Below are positions 1 to 6,024 of a stretch of DNA of 6,132 bases, in pieces. The notes beneath the pieces were generated by a model that was given only the letters and a program-made list of their open reading frames with translations, was not told where the DNA came from and did not search any database. Each line of letters starts with the position of its first letter. Position 1 is the first letter of the stretch. Origin of the DNA: Clostridia bacterium (lineage in GTDB: Bacteria; Bacillota_A; Clostridia; Christensenellales; Borkfalkiaceae). The stretch is from positions 1 to 6,132 of the forward strand of contig JAFTIK010000007.1 in assembly GCA_017456945.1 (NCBI GenBank), in the 5' to 3' direction. The translations under genes were made by a program, and so were the position numbers.

Positions 1-1263
1 AAAGGCTACGTTTATTCCACAGATAATACCCTTTCGGAATTCACCCAAGTTTATCAAGCGGAAACCTTTTTATCAACGATTACCGTTGACCTAGCAAACA
101 ACATTTACCTTTCCGACGGAACGGATAAAGTTTATAAACTAACGCCGTCTGATACCGGTTACGACCTAGAAGAGCTTGCTACCCTTAACGCCGTAACCGA
201 ATTGAGATGCGACCTAACGGGCTCTTTATTTGCGCTTGCAGACGGGGATATCTACACCCTTAACGGCGACGCTTGGCAAGCCTATACCCTACAAGGTGAC
301 TATTCTTCAACTAACGTAAAATCGCTTGCGCTTGGCTTTGAAAAGAGCGAAGTAATTATTTATTACCAAGGCGAAGAACTTTTATGTAAAGTGAACGGGC
401 TTGACGTAATCGCTATCGATTCGCTTAAACTTCCTGAAAATTTCGTAATTACCGATAAAAACGCTAAACTCAACGACTTTAAGGTTTGCGCAACTAAAGA
501 CGACAATTACGCCTTCTCGATAAAAGTTAAACAAAACGACCAAATCACCTTTGACAAGGTTAGCGAGCAAACGAGTGAAACCTTGTTCATATGTTCGTTT
601 ACGGCAACCGACGGGCTAAATAGATCGGTAGATTTATCCTTACTCGTAAACCAAGACCAAATTATTCTTGCTAGATCAAACGAACTTAAAGACGTTACCC
701 CTGAAAAACAGACTGAAGTGCCTACGCAAGCGTTCGTAACTACGGGCGTTAACGGATATTATATTCCCATTATTACTATGGAAGACGCCTTCGTTTTAAC
801 CGACGGCGAAAACGTTCGCTTATCCGTAAAACAGATAATTAACCCCGTGGCTAAAATTAGTTTTCTTAACAAAGAATACTATTTCGCATCATTTACCGTT
901 GGGCAGGAAACTTATAGCGGTTATATTCCCGTAGATTTTACCGTGGAAATTTTAAGCCAAGATTTCGTTTGGGAAGATTATACGGTTGTTAAAGTAAACG
1001 CAACCAAAATTTATAGCGACAAAGAATTATCCACCAAAATAGACGCGCTTAAAAAGAACCAAACCGTTCGTTTATTTAGCACGGAAAAAGGCGTTGCTTA
1101 CGTTGCGTATAAAACCGACGCAGGCTGGGTGCGCGCGTATATTCGCTCGGATGCTATCACTAACCCCGCAAACACTACGGTAAGAAATATTCTTATAATT
1201 ATTGCCGTAATGGCTTCCGTTTGCGGTACTACCACCTATTTCGTATTGAGAAAAAAATCTTAA
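1..1263 (+). CDS. Envelope protein with propeller-like repeats, SH3-like domain and C-terminal membrane anchor (5' end missing)
   Basis: The reading frame is open from base 1 to the TAA at 1261-1263, so the gene starts left of the window; 420 residues are visible. A TTG at 202 in the same frame has no reason to be the start, because the repeat pattern runs through it. Visible residues 24-131 hold three copies of a beta-strand unit about 41 residues apart (for example NNIYLSDG and GSLFALADG), resembling beta-propeller blades. Residues 327-388 look like a bacterial SH3-like domain, ending in an AGWVRAYI strand. Residues 397-416 form one hydrophobic helix followed by RKKS, a C-terminal anchor with a short basic tail. 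This suggests a protein anchored in the cytoplasmic membrane with most of its chain outside, perhaps binding wall or glycan; the topology is inferred. It lies 21 nt upstream of the glycerol-1-phosphate dehydrogenase gene on the same strand, so cotranscription is likely. I do not recognise a named family and assign no function. Confidence 0.85.
   Translation, partial: KGYVYSTDNTLSEFTQVYQAETFLSTITVDLANNIYLSDGTDKVYKLTPSDTGYDLEELATLNAVTELRCDLTGSLFALADGDIYTLNGDAWQAYTLQGDYSSTNVKSLALGFEKSEVIIYYQGEELLCKVNGLDVIAIDSLKLPENFVITDKNAKLNDFKVCATKDDNYAFSIKVKQNDQITFDKVSEQTSETLFICSFTATDGLNRSVDLSLLVNQDQIILARSNELKDVTPEKQTEVPTQAFVTTGVNGYYIPIITMEDAFVLTDGENVRLSVKQIINPVAKISFLNKEYYFASFTVGQETYSGYIPVDFTVEILSQDFVWEDYTVVKVNATKIYSDKELSTKIDALKKNQTVRLFSTEKGVAYVAYKTDAGWVRAYIRSDAITNPANTTVRNILIIIAVMASVCGTTTYFVLRKKS
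70..393 (+). repeat. Three propeller-like protein repeats of about 41 residues
   Basis: Within the truncated first gene, visible residues from about 24, 65 and 106 begin similar units. An Asp-Leu-x-x-x-Ile/Leu-Tyr/Phe core recurs at residues 30-36 and 71-77, with a looser copy near 111-122. The units continue with an Asp-Gly turn and a Val/Ile-Tyr-x-Leu strand. More copies may lie upstream, outside the window. The similarity is at the protein level and was judged by eye. Confidence 0.5.
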
Positions 1264-1284
1264 AACACTTTTAAGGAGCAGTTT

Positions 1285-2379
1285 ATGAACATAGAATATC
1301 GCAACCAAACGGGCTTTAAAACTTTCTTTGAAAGGGTTAACGGTAAAACGGTTGCAGTAATGTACGACGTTAACACCAAACCTTTTGCAGAAAAAATTAT
1401 CAATCAACTAAAAGATAATTCTACCCCCGTGCTCGACGTTTACTATCCCGACGTTGAACTAGTGCCTTCTGAAGACAAGTGCGAATACGCTTTTAATATT
1501 GCTAAAAAGGCAGATTACGTTCTTGCCGTAGGTAGTGGCACGCTTAACGATATGGCAAAGTCGGTGGCTACGAGATTAAATATTGAAAGCGGTGTTCTTG
1601 CAACCGCGCCTAGTATGGATGGGTACTGTTCGGCTGGGGCTGCTCTTATGCGTGGTGGAGTTAAGGTTACCGACACGGTAAACACACCGTCGGATATTCT
1701 TATCGACCTTGATATAGTTTGCCACGCGCCGAGAATTATGACGGCTGCGGGCTTTGGCGATATTGTTGGTAAATACACCTGCCTTACCGACTGGAAAATG
1801 GCTAACGCCGTAAACGGCGAAGAAATCAATCAAAAGGCTTTTACTATGATGGAAGAAGCGCTAAACTCTTGCGTTGGCGCTTACGACCAACTTACCACCT
1901 ATTCCCCCGACGCCGTTGCAAAACTTATGAACGCGTTAGTAGTTGCAGGGCTTTCTATGGCGGAATGTGGAAACTCTCGCCCCGCAAGCGGTAGCGAACA
2001 CCATATTTCCCACTTCTTGGAAATGGATTTCGTTCGCCGTGGCGAAAAGATACCTATGCACGGCATTAAAGTTGCTATAGGGTGTATGATTTCCATTGAA
2101 ATTTACAATTATATTCTTGAAAACAAGATACAGTTTAACGGGTGCGAAAAGGTTTACGAATACGCGCGTCAACTTCCCACGGTGGAAAAGGTTAAATCTA
2201 TGCTAGAAGGCATGGGTTGCCCCACGAAATTCTCTGAAATAGGCGTAAGAAAAGAAACTATGGAAGAAACCATTGAAAAGGCTTACACCGTTCGCGACAG
2301 ATTTACCGTTTTAACGCTCGCTAACAAACTTAACCTTACCGAAAAAATTAAACCCCTAATTATGGCTAAATACTTCTAA
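1285..2379 (+). CDS. egsA: sn-glycerol-1-phosphate dehydrogenase (AraM/EgsA family)
   Basis: This 364-residue protein belongs to the iron-alcohol-dehydrogenase/dehydroquinate-synthase-like superfamily. The family reduces dihydroxyacetone phosphate to sn-glycerol 1-phosphate with NAD(P)H in the cytoplasm; Bacillus subtilis AraM is a nickel-dependent member. Visible hallmarks are the nucleotide-binding loop GSGTLND at residues 83-89, TAPSMDGYCS at 107-116, AAGFGD at 154-159, RPASGSEHH at 232-240 and PMHG at 257-260. By family analogy the metal ligands are Asp159, His239 and His259, and all are present. Length is close to the family norm and the protein looks intact. The ATG is supported by AAGGAG at 1273-1278 with a 6-nt spacer. 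It sits between an envelope protein gene (21 nt upstream) and a HAD phosphatase gene (10 nt downstream). In B. subtilis the product feeds PcrB to make heptaprenylglyceryl phosphate. No PcrB homologue is in the window, so the fate of the product here is unknown. Confidence 0.93.
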   Translation: MNIEYRNQTGFKTFFERVNGKTVAVMYDVNTKPFAEKIINQLKDNSTPVLDVYYPDVELVPSEDKCEYAFNIAKKADYVLAVGSGTLNDMAKSVATRLNIESGVLATAPSMDGYCSAGAALMRGGVKVTDTVNTPSDILIDLDIVCHAPRIMTAAGFGDIVGKYTCLTDWKMANAVNGEEINQKAFTMMEEALNSCVGAYDQLTTYSPDAVAKLMNALVVAGLSMAECGNSRPASGSEHHISHFLEMDFVRRGEKIPMHGIKVAIGCMISIEIYNYILENKIQFNGCEKVYEYARQLPTVEKVKSMLEGMGCPTKFSEIGVRKETMEETIEKAYTVRDRFTVLTLANKLNLTEKIKPLIMAKYF

Positions 2380-2380
2380 C

Positions 2381-2386
2381 GGGGGA
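2381..2386 (+). promoter_or_regulatory. G-rich ribosome binding site of the HAD gene
   Basis: GGGGGA lies between the dehydrogenase stop codon and the HAD start, with about 4 nt to the ATG. It is off the usual GGAGG core and needs a G-U pair with the anti-SD. Similar G runs precede the lipoprotein and deacetylase genes. Confidence 0.5.
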
Positions 2387-2389
2387 ACT

Positions 2390-3094
2390 ATGAAAAAACT
2401 CATTTGCTTTGACCTTGACGGAACGCTTACCCAACACCGCACCAAGTTAGACGATAAAAACCGTTCGGTGCTTGAAAGGCTTTCTAAAAAATATAAACTT
2501 CTAATGGTTGGCGCAGGCACGGCTCGCCGTATATACGACCAACTTGGGCAATTCCCTATCGACGTGCTTGGAAACTTCGGCATGGAAGATGCTAGAATTA
2601 TAGACGGTAAGTTTACCATGGTAAGAGAAGACAAGGCTTACCCCGACAGAGAATACTTTAACAAGATAATCGGTATGCTACGCAAAAAATACGGGCACGA
2701 CGATTATAAAGGGGAAAGCGTGGAATTTCACCCCTGCGGTATGGTTACCGTTCCCCTACTCGGCACTAAAGCCGACATTAAAGACAAACTCGTTTTTGAC
2801 CCCGACAGAAAAAAACGCCGCCTTATGTACGAAGAAGTAAAATCTTATTTCCCCGAATACGCAGTCTATATAGGTGGTTCTTCTTCCTTTGACTTTATTG
2901 ACGCCAAGTATAACAAATACCTTGCTACCATGCGTTACGCTGAAGAACACGGCATTAAAAAGCAAGAAATTCTTTTCGTTGGCGACGACTTTGAAGACGG
3001 TGGCGGAGATAGCCACGTAAGGCTTGGCGGTATGGACTACGTTAATATTACCCACTACACCGAACTTGAAAGCAAACTTGAATACTTATTTTAA
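2390..3094 (+). CDS. HAD-IIB hydrolase of the eukaryotic-type phosphomannomutase fold
   Basis: This 234-residue cytosolic protein carries the HAD nucleophile motif DLDGTLT at residues 8-14, with Asp8 as predicted nucleophile and Asp10 as acid/base. The C-terminal magnesium motif is GDDFEDGGGD at 198-207, which fits the PMM pattern GDxxxxGGND. Other parts also follow eukaryotic-type PMM: Arg17 after the nucleophile loop, a VGAGT...RIYDQLG segment at 40-53, EFHPCGMV at 112-119, GGSSSFDF at 162-169 and Lys177 as a likely motif III lysine. Length matches the family (about 230-260). Two cap positions that are arginine in PMM as I recall it (EFR and PIGR) appear as His114 and Thr126. I therefore expect a phosphatase or a mutase with another substrate, not a standard phosphomannomutase. 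It follows glycerol-1-phosphate dehydrogenase by 10 nt and precedes a terminator, so it is the last gene of the operon. Its substrate is unknown. Confidence 0.85.
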   Translation: MKKLICFDLDGTLTQHRTKLDDKNRSVLERLSKKYKLLMVGAGTARRIYDQLGQFPIDVLGNFGMEDARIIDGKFTMVREDKAYPDREYFNKIIGMLRKKYGHDDYKGESVEFHPCGMVTVPLLGTKADIKDKLVFDPDRKKRRLMYEEVKSYFPEYAVYIGGSSSFDFIDAKYNKYLATMRYAEEHGIKKQEILFVGDDFEDGGGDSHVRLGGMDYVNITHYTELESKLEYLF

Positions 3095-3104
3095 ACCTTT
3101 AGTG

Positions 3105-3140
3105 GCGTAGCGATATAAGTTTATCGCTACGCTTATATTT
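3105..3140 (+). terminator. Hairpin terminator after the HAD gene
   Basis: A perfect 11-bp stem pairs 3105-3115 (GCGTAGCGATA) with 3122-3132 around a 6-nt loop, starting 10 nt after the HAD stop codon. The following tract TTATATTT is T-rich but interrupted, so termination may be incomplete. Position and stem strength favour a rho-independent terminator for the three-gene operon over an operator. Confidence 0.75.
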
Positions 3141-3183
3141 AATGGTAATAAACTCTGTAACGGCGCGTATTTTTAAAGCGGGG

Positions 3184-3212
3184 TTGATTTTTGTTTTTTA
3201 CTGTGATATAAT
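3184..3212 (+). promoter_or_regulatory. Sigma-A-type promoter of the lipoprotein gene
   Basis: The -35 box is TTGATT at 3184-3189 (4 of 6 matches to TTGACA). A 17-nt spacer leads to a perfect -10 box TATAAT at 3207-3212, with an extended -10 TG at 3204-3205. The expected transcription start is about 3219, only some 18 nt before the ATG, leaving just enough leader for the ribosome binding site. Confidence 0.8.
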
Positions 3213-3220
3213 ACAAAAAA

Positions 3221-3226
3221 AGGGGG
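3221..3226 (+). promoter_or_regulatory. G-rich ribosome binding site of the lipoprotein gene
   Basis: AGGGGG lies 10 nt before the ATG at 3237 and almost at the predicted transcript 5' end. It is the only purine-rich tract between the -10 box and the start codon, and so supports this start. Confidence 0.6.
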
Positions 3227-3236
3227 CTTGACTTAA

Positions 3237-4394
3237 ATGAAAAAGAAGTTTTTGTTTTTGATAATGGCGTTGCTACTAGTTTTTAACGCTTTTGCGCTCG
3301 CTGGGTGCGATCTTCTTGGCTCGTCTGACGACGGTGACGACGATGGCGGTGAACTTCCACAAATTGATAATTCGGTTGATTTAAACGAGTTTTCACCTAC
3401 GATTGACGACGATAATATTTATATTGACGGCGAAACTTATTACACTTCGACTTCGGTTGATTTGGTTACTGAAATTAACGGAAATTATTCTACAAATAGG
3501 CCGTTCGTTTTAGATAAAAATAACGAAAATAAGCGTATTTATCGCAATATCTATCTTTACTTAGAAGATTTTATACAAGTTCTTTATTATAAAAAGTTTG
3601 GCGATTTAGGGCAACTTTTCGTTATTATGAGCGATACTAACGACCAAGAGTATGCAGAAATCGAATATACGCCCAAAGGCTCGCCCTTGCAAATAAACGT
3701 TATTAAGCAAGGCGTTTACGATATTATTTTAGACGTTGAAACTTTTGCTATTGATATGGTTAAAGTTGGCGATATTGATACGCCCGTTTATGAAACCATA
3801 AAAACTTGCGAACTTAACGTTCACGTTTCGCTTTCTAATTATAGTTATACGCCTATGACTTTAGACGTTGGAACTAACGAATATTACATTCAAACGGAAA
3901 TCCCGCTTAATGCGTCTATCGGCTTTTATAACGCTTCACATACGGGAAATTATAAAATGACGGTTGAACCTAGTTTGCTTGATACTTTAATATACTACGA
4001 TATTTATAACAATAGAAAAGTGCAAGTACACGTTGGCGGTACTTATAAAATCTACTTTAATGCAAAAACTTACGTGTTAAGGCTTGAACTTCAAAATCCC
4101 GATACTGCAAGTTATTACTGCCAAGTCGAGTGGGATAAGGGTAACGAACTTACTGCAAAAAATAGCGCAACGCCATATCTTTTTGAGTATGAATTCGTGG
4201 CGCAAGGCAAAATTAACGACCCTTACGTTGATATACCGTCCATCTACCCCAAGTTGGGTATGAAATATCAATTATCGGTTATCGACGTTGATGGTTTCGT
4301 GGCTAACGATATATACCTAACCGAATCGGGAACTTATATACTAACGATAAACTTGAAAGAATTTACGCTTACGGTAAAAAGAGTTTTTGAATAA
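3237..4394 (+). CDS. Secreted lipoprotein with three beta-hairpin repeat modules, function unknown
   Basis: The 385-residue product begins with a lipoprotein signal peptide: MKKK, a hydrophobic core, and the lipobox LAGC with Cys24 as the lipidation site. It should be anchored on the outer face of the cytoplasmic membrane. An acidic Asp/Gly linker follows at residues 29-38. The rest is predicted beta-rich and has many Tyr, Asn and Asp residues. A motif of the form G-x-Y-x-(I/L) followed by a second strand occurs at residues 159-177, 268-285 and 365-382, suggesting three modules of about 100 residues that each end in a beta hairpin. Similar hairpin ends occur in surface carbohydrate-binding modules such as those of SusE/SusF, but I cannot assign the family and no catalytic motif is visible. 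The gene has its own promoter and terminator. Its codons are more AT-rich than those of the HAD gene: Asp is GAC in 12 of 33 cases, against 19 of 23. A solute- or glycan-binding role is only a guess. Confidence 0.88.
   Translation: MKKKFLFLIMALLLVFNAFALAGCDLLGSSDDGDDDGGELPQIDNSVDLNEFSPTIDDDNIYIDGETYYTSTSVDLVTEINGNYSTNRPFVLDKNNENKRIYRNIYLYLEDFIQVLYYKKFGDLGQLFVIMSDTNDQEYAEIEYTPKGSPLQINVIKQGVYDIILDVETFAIDMVKVGDIDTPVYETIKTCELNVHVSLSNYSYTPMTLDVGTNEYYIQTEIPLNASIGFYNASHTGNYKMTVEPSLLDTLIYYDIYNNRKVQVHVGGTYKIYFNAKTYVLRLELQNPDTASYYCQVEWDKGNELTAKNSATPYLFEYEFVAQGKINDPYVDIPSIYPKLGMKYQLSVIDVDGFVANDIYLTESGTYILTINLKEFTLTVKRVFE
3711..4382 (+). repeat. Three beta-hairpin repeats in the lipoprotein
   Basis: The units start at residues 159 (GVYDIILDVETFAIDMV), 268 (GTYKIYFNAKTYVLRLEL) and 365 (GTYILTINLKEFTLTVKR), spaced 109 and 97 residues apart. 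Each is Gly-x-Tyr, an alternating hydrophobic strand, a short turn and a second strand. The last copy ends the protein. The repetition is at the protein level; the DNA copies have diverged. Confidence 0.6.
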
Positions 4395-4441
4395 AAACAA
4401 GCCGAGTTGCTATTCTTCACGTAGAAATTTTTAGACATTAT

Positions 4442-4481
4442 AAAAGACTAACGAAAAATTTTTCGCTAGTCTTTTAGTTTA
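4442..4481. terminator. Bidirectional hairpin terminator between convergent genes
   Basis: AAAAGACTA at 4442-4450 pairs with TAGTCTTTT at 4467-4475. After one A/C mismatch, the inner part CGAAAAATTTTTCG extends the stem. T tracts follow on the + strand, and the A run at the left gives a T tract on the - strand. It can therefore end both the lipoprotein transcript and the leftward deacetylase/OB-fold transcript. The rest of the 121-nt intergenic stretch shows nothing else. Confidence 0.8.
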
Positions 4482-4515
4482 TTTAAATCTATTTACACGC
4501 CTTTAGTTCGCTTTT

Positions 4516-5223
4516 TTAGTTTTCGTAAACGTACGGGTTTTCCCCGTTTCGTTCGTCGATAACGTTTAGATAAGAAAACTCTTCGTTTACGTCGAAATTT
4601 TCCACGTTATCGTATGCAAGCAATTTACTTATTGACACTTCGTAAGCCGTTAAAGTTTTAACGTCGTCGTCGGTAATTCGCTTTTGGTATTCTCTGCTCT
4701 GAATTCTGCCGACCACGGCAATCTTTTCGCCAACTGCAAGATTTTTTGCAAAGCGCGCGTTTCTGCCCCAAGCAATACATGGAATATAATCCGACTTATT
4801 ATAAGACCGGTTTACCGCTATTAAAAGGTCGGCTATTTCCCTATTAAAAGGTGTAGTTCTGTACACGGGTGGTTTGCAAACGTAGCCGGTAAGCACTATG
4901 CAGTTTGGGTTTTTAACCACCACGTTTTCAGGGATTTCCCTGATGAATACCGTAAGCATAAGTTTAGACTTGCCGTCAACGAGTTTGTTGTAACTTCTAA
5001 ACTGACCGATAGCGTTAATAGTTACGCCAACGTCTAAATCTTTATCTGCAATAAGCCGTTCTGAAACGGTTACGGGCAACACGTCGCCCTGCCCTGAAAG
5101 GCGTTTTACAAGCACGTTCATTTCGTAAAAACCTTCGCCGTAAACTTCGTGCGAAAACTCTGCGCCCGAAACGATTTCTCCGCTGATAAAAACTTGATTG
5201 TTTTTCTCCGTTAAATAGTTCAT
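4516..5223 (-). CDS. Tandem OB-fold, SSB-like single-stranded nucleic-acid-binding protein
   Basis: The product is 235 residues from the ATG at 5223. It holds two OB-fold units. Residues about 107-201 match bacterial SSB well: a PPVYRTTP segment, ADLLIAVNRSY, DYIPCIAWGRNARF, then GEKIAVVGRIQSREYQKR and a closing YEVSISKL strand. Residues about 9-98 form a more divergent OB unit (QVFISGEIV, then VTINAIGQFRSY). The C-terminus is mildly acidic but ends NPYVYEN. It lacks the DDDIPF-type tip through which ordinary SSB recruits replication and repair proteins. Binding of single-stranded DNA in the cytoplasm is expected from the family, with the two folds perhaps replacing two subunits of the usual tetramer. 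It is unlikely to be the main replicative SSB, which normally has one OB fold and sits between rpsF and rpsR. It follows the deacetylase gene by 25 nt and is probably cotranscribed; a functional link between the two is not obvious. A PriB-like or plasmid-type role cannot be excluded. Confidence 0.85.
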   Translation of the reverse strand: MNYLTEKNNQVFISGEIVSGAEFSHEVYGEGFYEMNVLVKRLSGQGDVLPVTVSERLIADKDLDVGVTINAIGQFRSYNKLVDGKSKLMLTVFIREIPENVVVKNPNCIVLTGYVCKPPVYRTTPFNREIADLLIAVNRSYNKSDYIPCIAWGRNARFAKNLAVGEKIAVVGRIQSREYQKRITDDDVKTLTAYEVSISKLLAYDNVENFDVNEEFSYLNVIDERNGENPYVYEN

Positions 5224-5234
5224 ATATATTTTTT

Positions 5235-5239
5235 CCTCC
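5235..5239 (-). promoter_or_regulatory. Ribosome binding site that fixes the OB-fold protein start
   Basis: On the - strand GGAGG is followed by 11 nt of A/T and then the ATG at 5223. A possible in-frame TTG start at 5241 would overlap this site and leave no ribosome binding site of its own. The shorter 235-residue product is therefore preferred. Confidence 0.8.
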
Positions 5240-5248
5240 AAATAATTT

Positions 5249-6013
5249 CTAATTTTTTAACTGTTGACTGCCGTCTGGCAGTACGGTAAAATTATCTCTA
5301 TAAATAAGTTCGCCTACCGTAACGAACTCAAACCCCTTTTCTTTTAAACTCTTTATAATATTAGGTAGCGCTTCCGCCGTGTGCAAACCTTGGTTATGGA
5401 AAAGCACTATCGAGCCGTTTTTCACCCTTGAAACCACCCTTTTTTCTATCTCGCTTGCCGATAAGTTTTTCCAGTCTAAACTATCAACGTCCCATTGAAT
5501 AGTGAAAAGCCCGAGTTCGGTTGCCGTTTGTATAAGATTATCGTTATAATCACCGTACGGCGGGCGAAAAACTTCTACCTTCTTGCTCGTAATATTTTCT
5601 ATGGCTTGCCGAGAAGAAGAAAGTTCCTTTATAACCGCTTGTTTATCTAATTTGCTCATATACGGGTGGGTTGCAGAGTGCGTTCCCCACTCGTGCCCGT
5701 GCTCGTCGATTTTCTTTACGTAGTCGGGGTGTTTTTCCACCCAAAACTCTACGGCAAAAAAGGTGCATTTTACGTTTTCGTTCTTCATAGTGGAAAGCAG
5801 TTGGTCGGTATAATCTACGCCCCAAGCGCAATCAAAAGAAATTGCAATCTTTTTTTCATTAGTGTTCACCCTATAAATAGGTAGTTTTCTGCTTGCTTTG
5901 CTAGAAACCGACAAGGCGTTAACGCCAAACCCCACGCCTACCGCGGTAATAACGCCTATAAGCAAACAACCAACTAACGTTATCCACCTTTTTTTGAGAA
6001 CGGCAAAATACAT
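5249..6013 (-). CDS. Membrane-anchored polysaccharide deacetylase, PdaB-like (NodB domain, CE4)
   Basis: The 254-residue protein has a basic start (LKKRW) and one membrane segment at about residues 11-33, with the catalytic domain expected outside the membrane. The NodB motifs are in order: SFDCAWG at 59-65 (motif 1, Asp61), HSATH at 112-116 (motif 2, metal-binding histidines), RPPYG at 150-154 (motif 3), DSLDW at 177-181 (motif 4) and LFH at 204-206 (motif 5, His206). Motif 1 lacks the second Asp of the usual TFDDG. This resembles the FDxxWG form of the sporulation-associated PdaB group, whose length is also about 250 residues. The likely substrate is N-acetylated wall glycan such as peptidoglycan, but activity is not certain with the altered motif 1. 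A role in spores would require a spore former, which the window cannot show. The ATG follows GTGGGG with a 5-nt spacer. The 119 nt upstream are AT-rich with no clear sigma-A promoter. The SSB-like gene follows after 25 nt. Confidence 0.88.
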   Translation of the reverse strand: MYFAVLKKRWITLVGCLLIGVITAVGVGFGVNALSVSSKASRKLPIYRVNTNEKKIAISFDCAWGVDYTDQLLSTMKNENVKCTFFAVEFWVEKHPDYVKKIDEHGHEWGTHSATHPYMSKLDKQAVIKELSSSRQAIENITSKKVEVFRPPYGDYNDNLIQTATELGLFTIQWDVDSLDWKNLSASEIEKRVVSRVKNGSIVLFHNQGLHTAEALPNIIKSLKEKGFEFVTVGELIYRDNFTVLPDGSQQLKN

Positions 6014-6018
6014 TTTAA

Positions 6019-6024
6019 CCCCAC
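6019..6024 (-). promoter_or_regulatory. G-rich ribosome binding site of the deacetylase gene
   Basis: On the - strand GTGGGG precedes the ATG at 6013 by 5 nt. It is a weak match to GGAGG but is the only candidate here. It shares the G-run character of the sites before the HAD and lipoprotein genes. Confidence 0.5.

Noticed and set aside
202..204. TTG as the start of the first gene
   Set aside because: The frame is open back to base 1, the repeat pattern continues upstream of this codon, and no good ribosome site precedes it. The gene is cut by the window edge.
1515..1833. Overlapping open frames on the - strand inside the dehydrogenase gene
   Set aside because: They lie opposite strongly conserved coding sequence, have no recognisable motifs, and look like shadows of the codon bias of the real gene.
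3105..3132. Perfect inverted repeat as a possible operator
   Set aside because: Its position just after a stop codon and the T-rich tail fit a terminator better, and it lies some 50 nt or more upstream of the lipoprotein -35 box.
5224..5241. TTG start at 5241 for the OB-fold protein
   Set aside because: The GGAGG site lies over and just after this codon, so it serves the ATG at 5223; the extra six residues are not supported.
5666..5884. 72-codon + strand frame opposite the deacetylase gene
   Set aside because: It covers the conserved NodB motifs on the other strand and has no family resemblance of its own.
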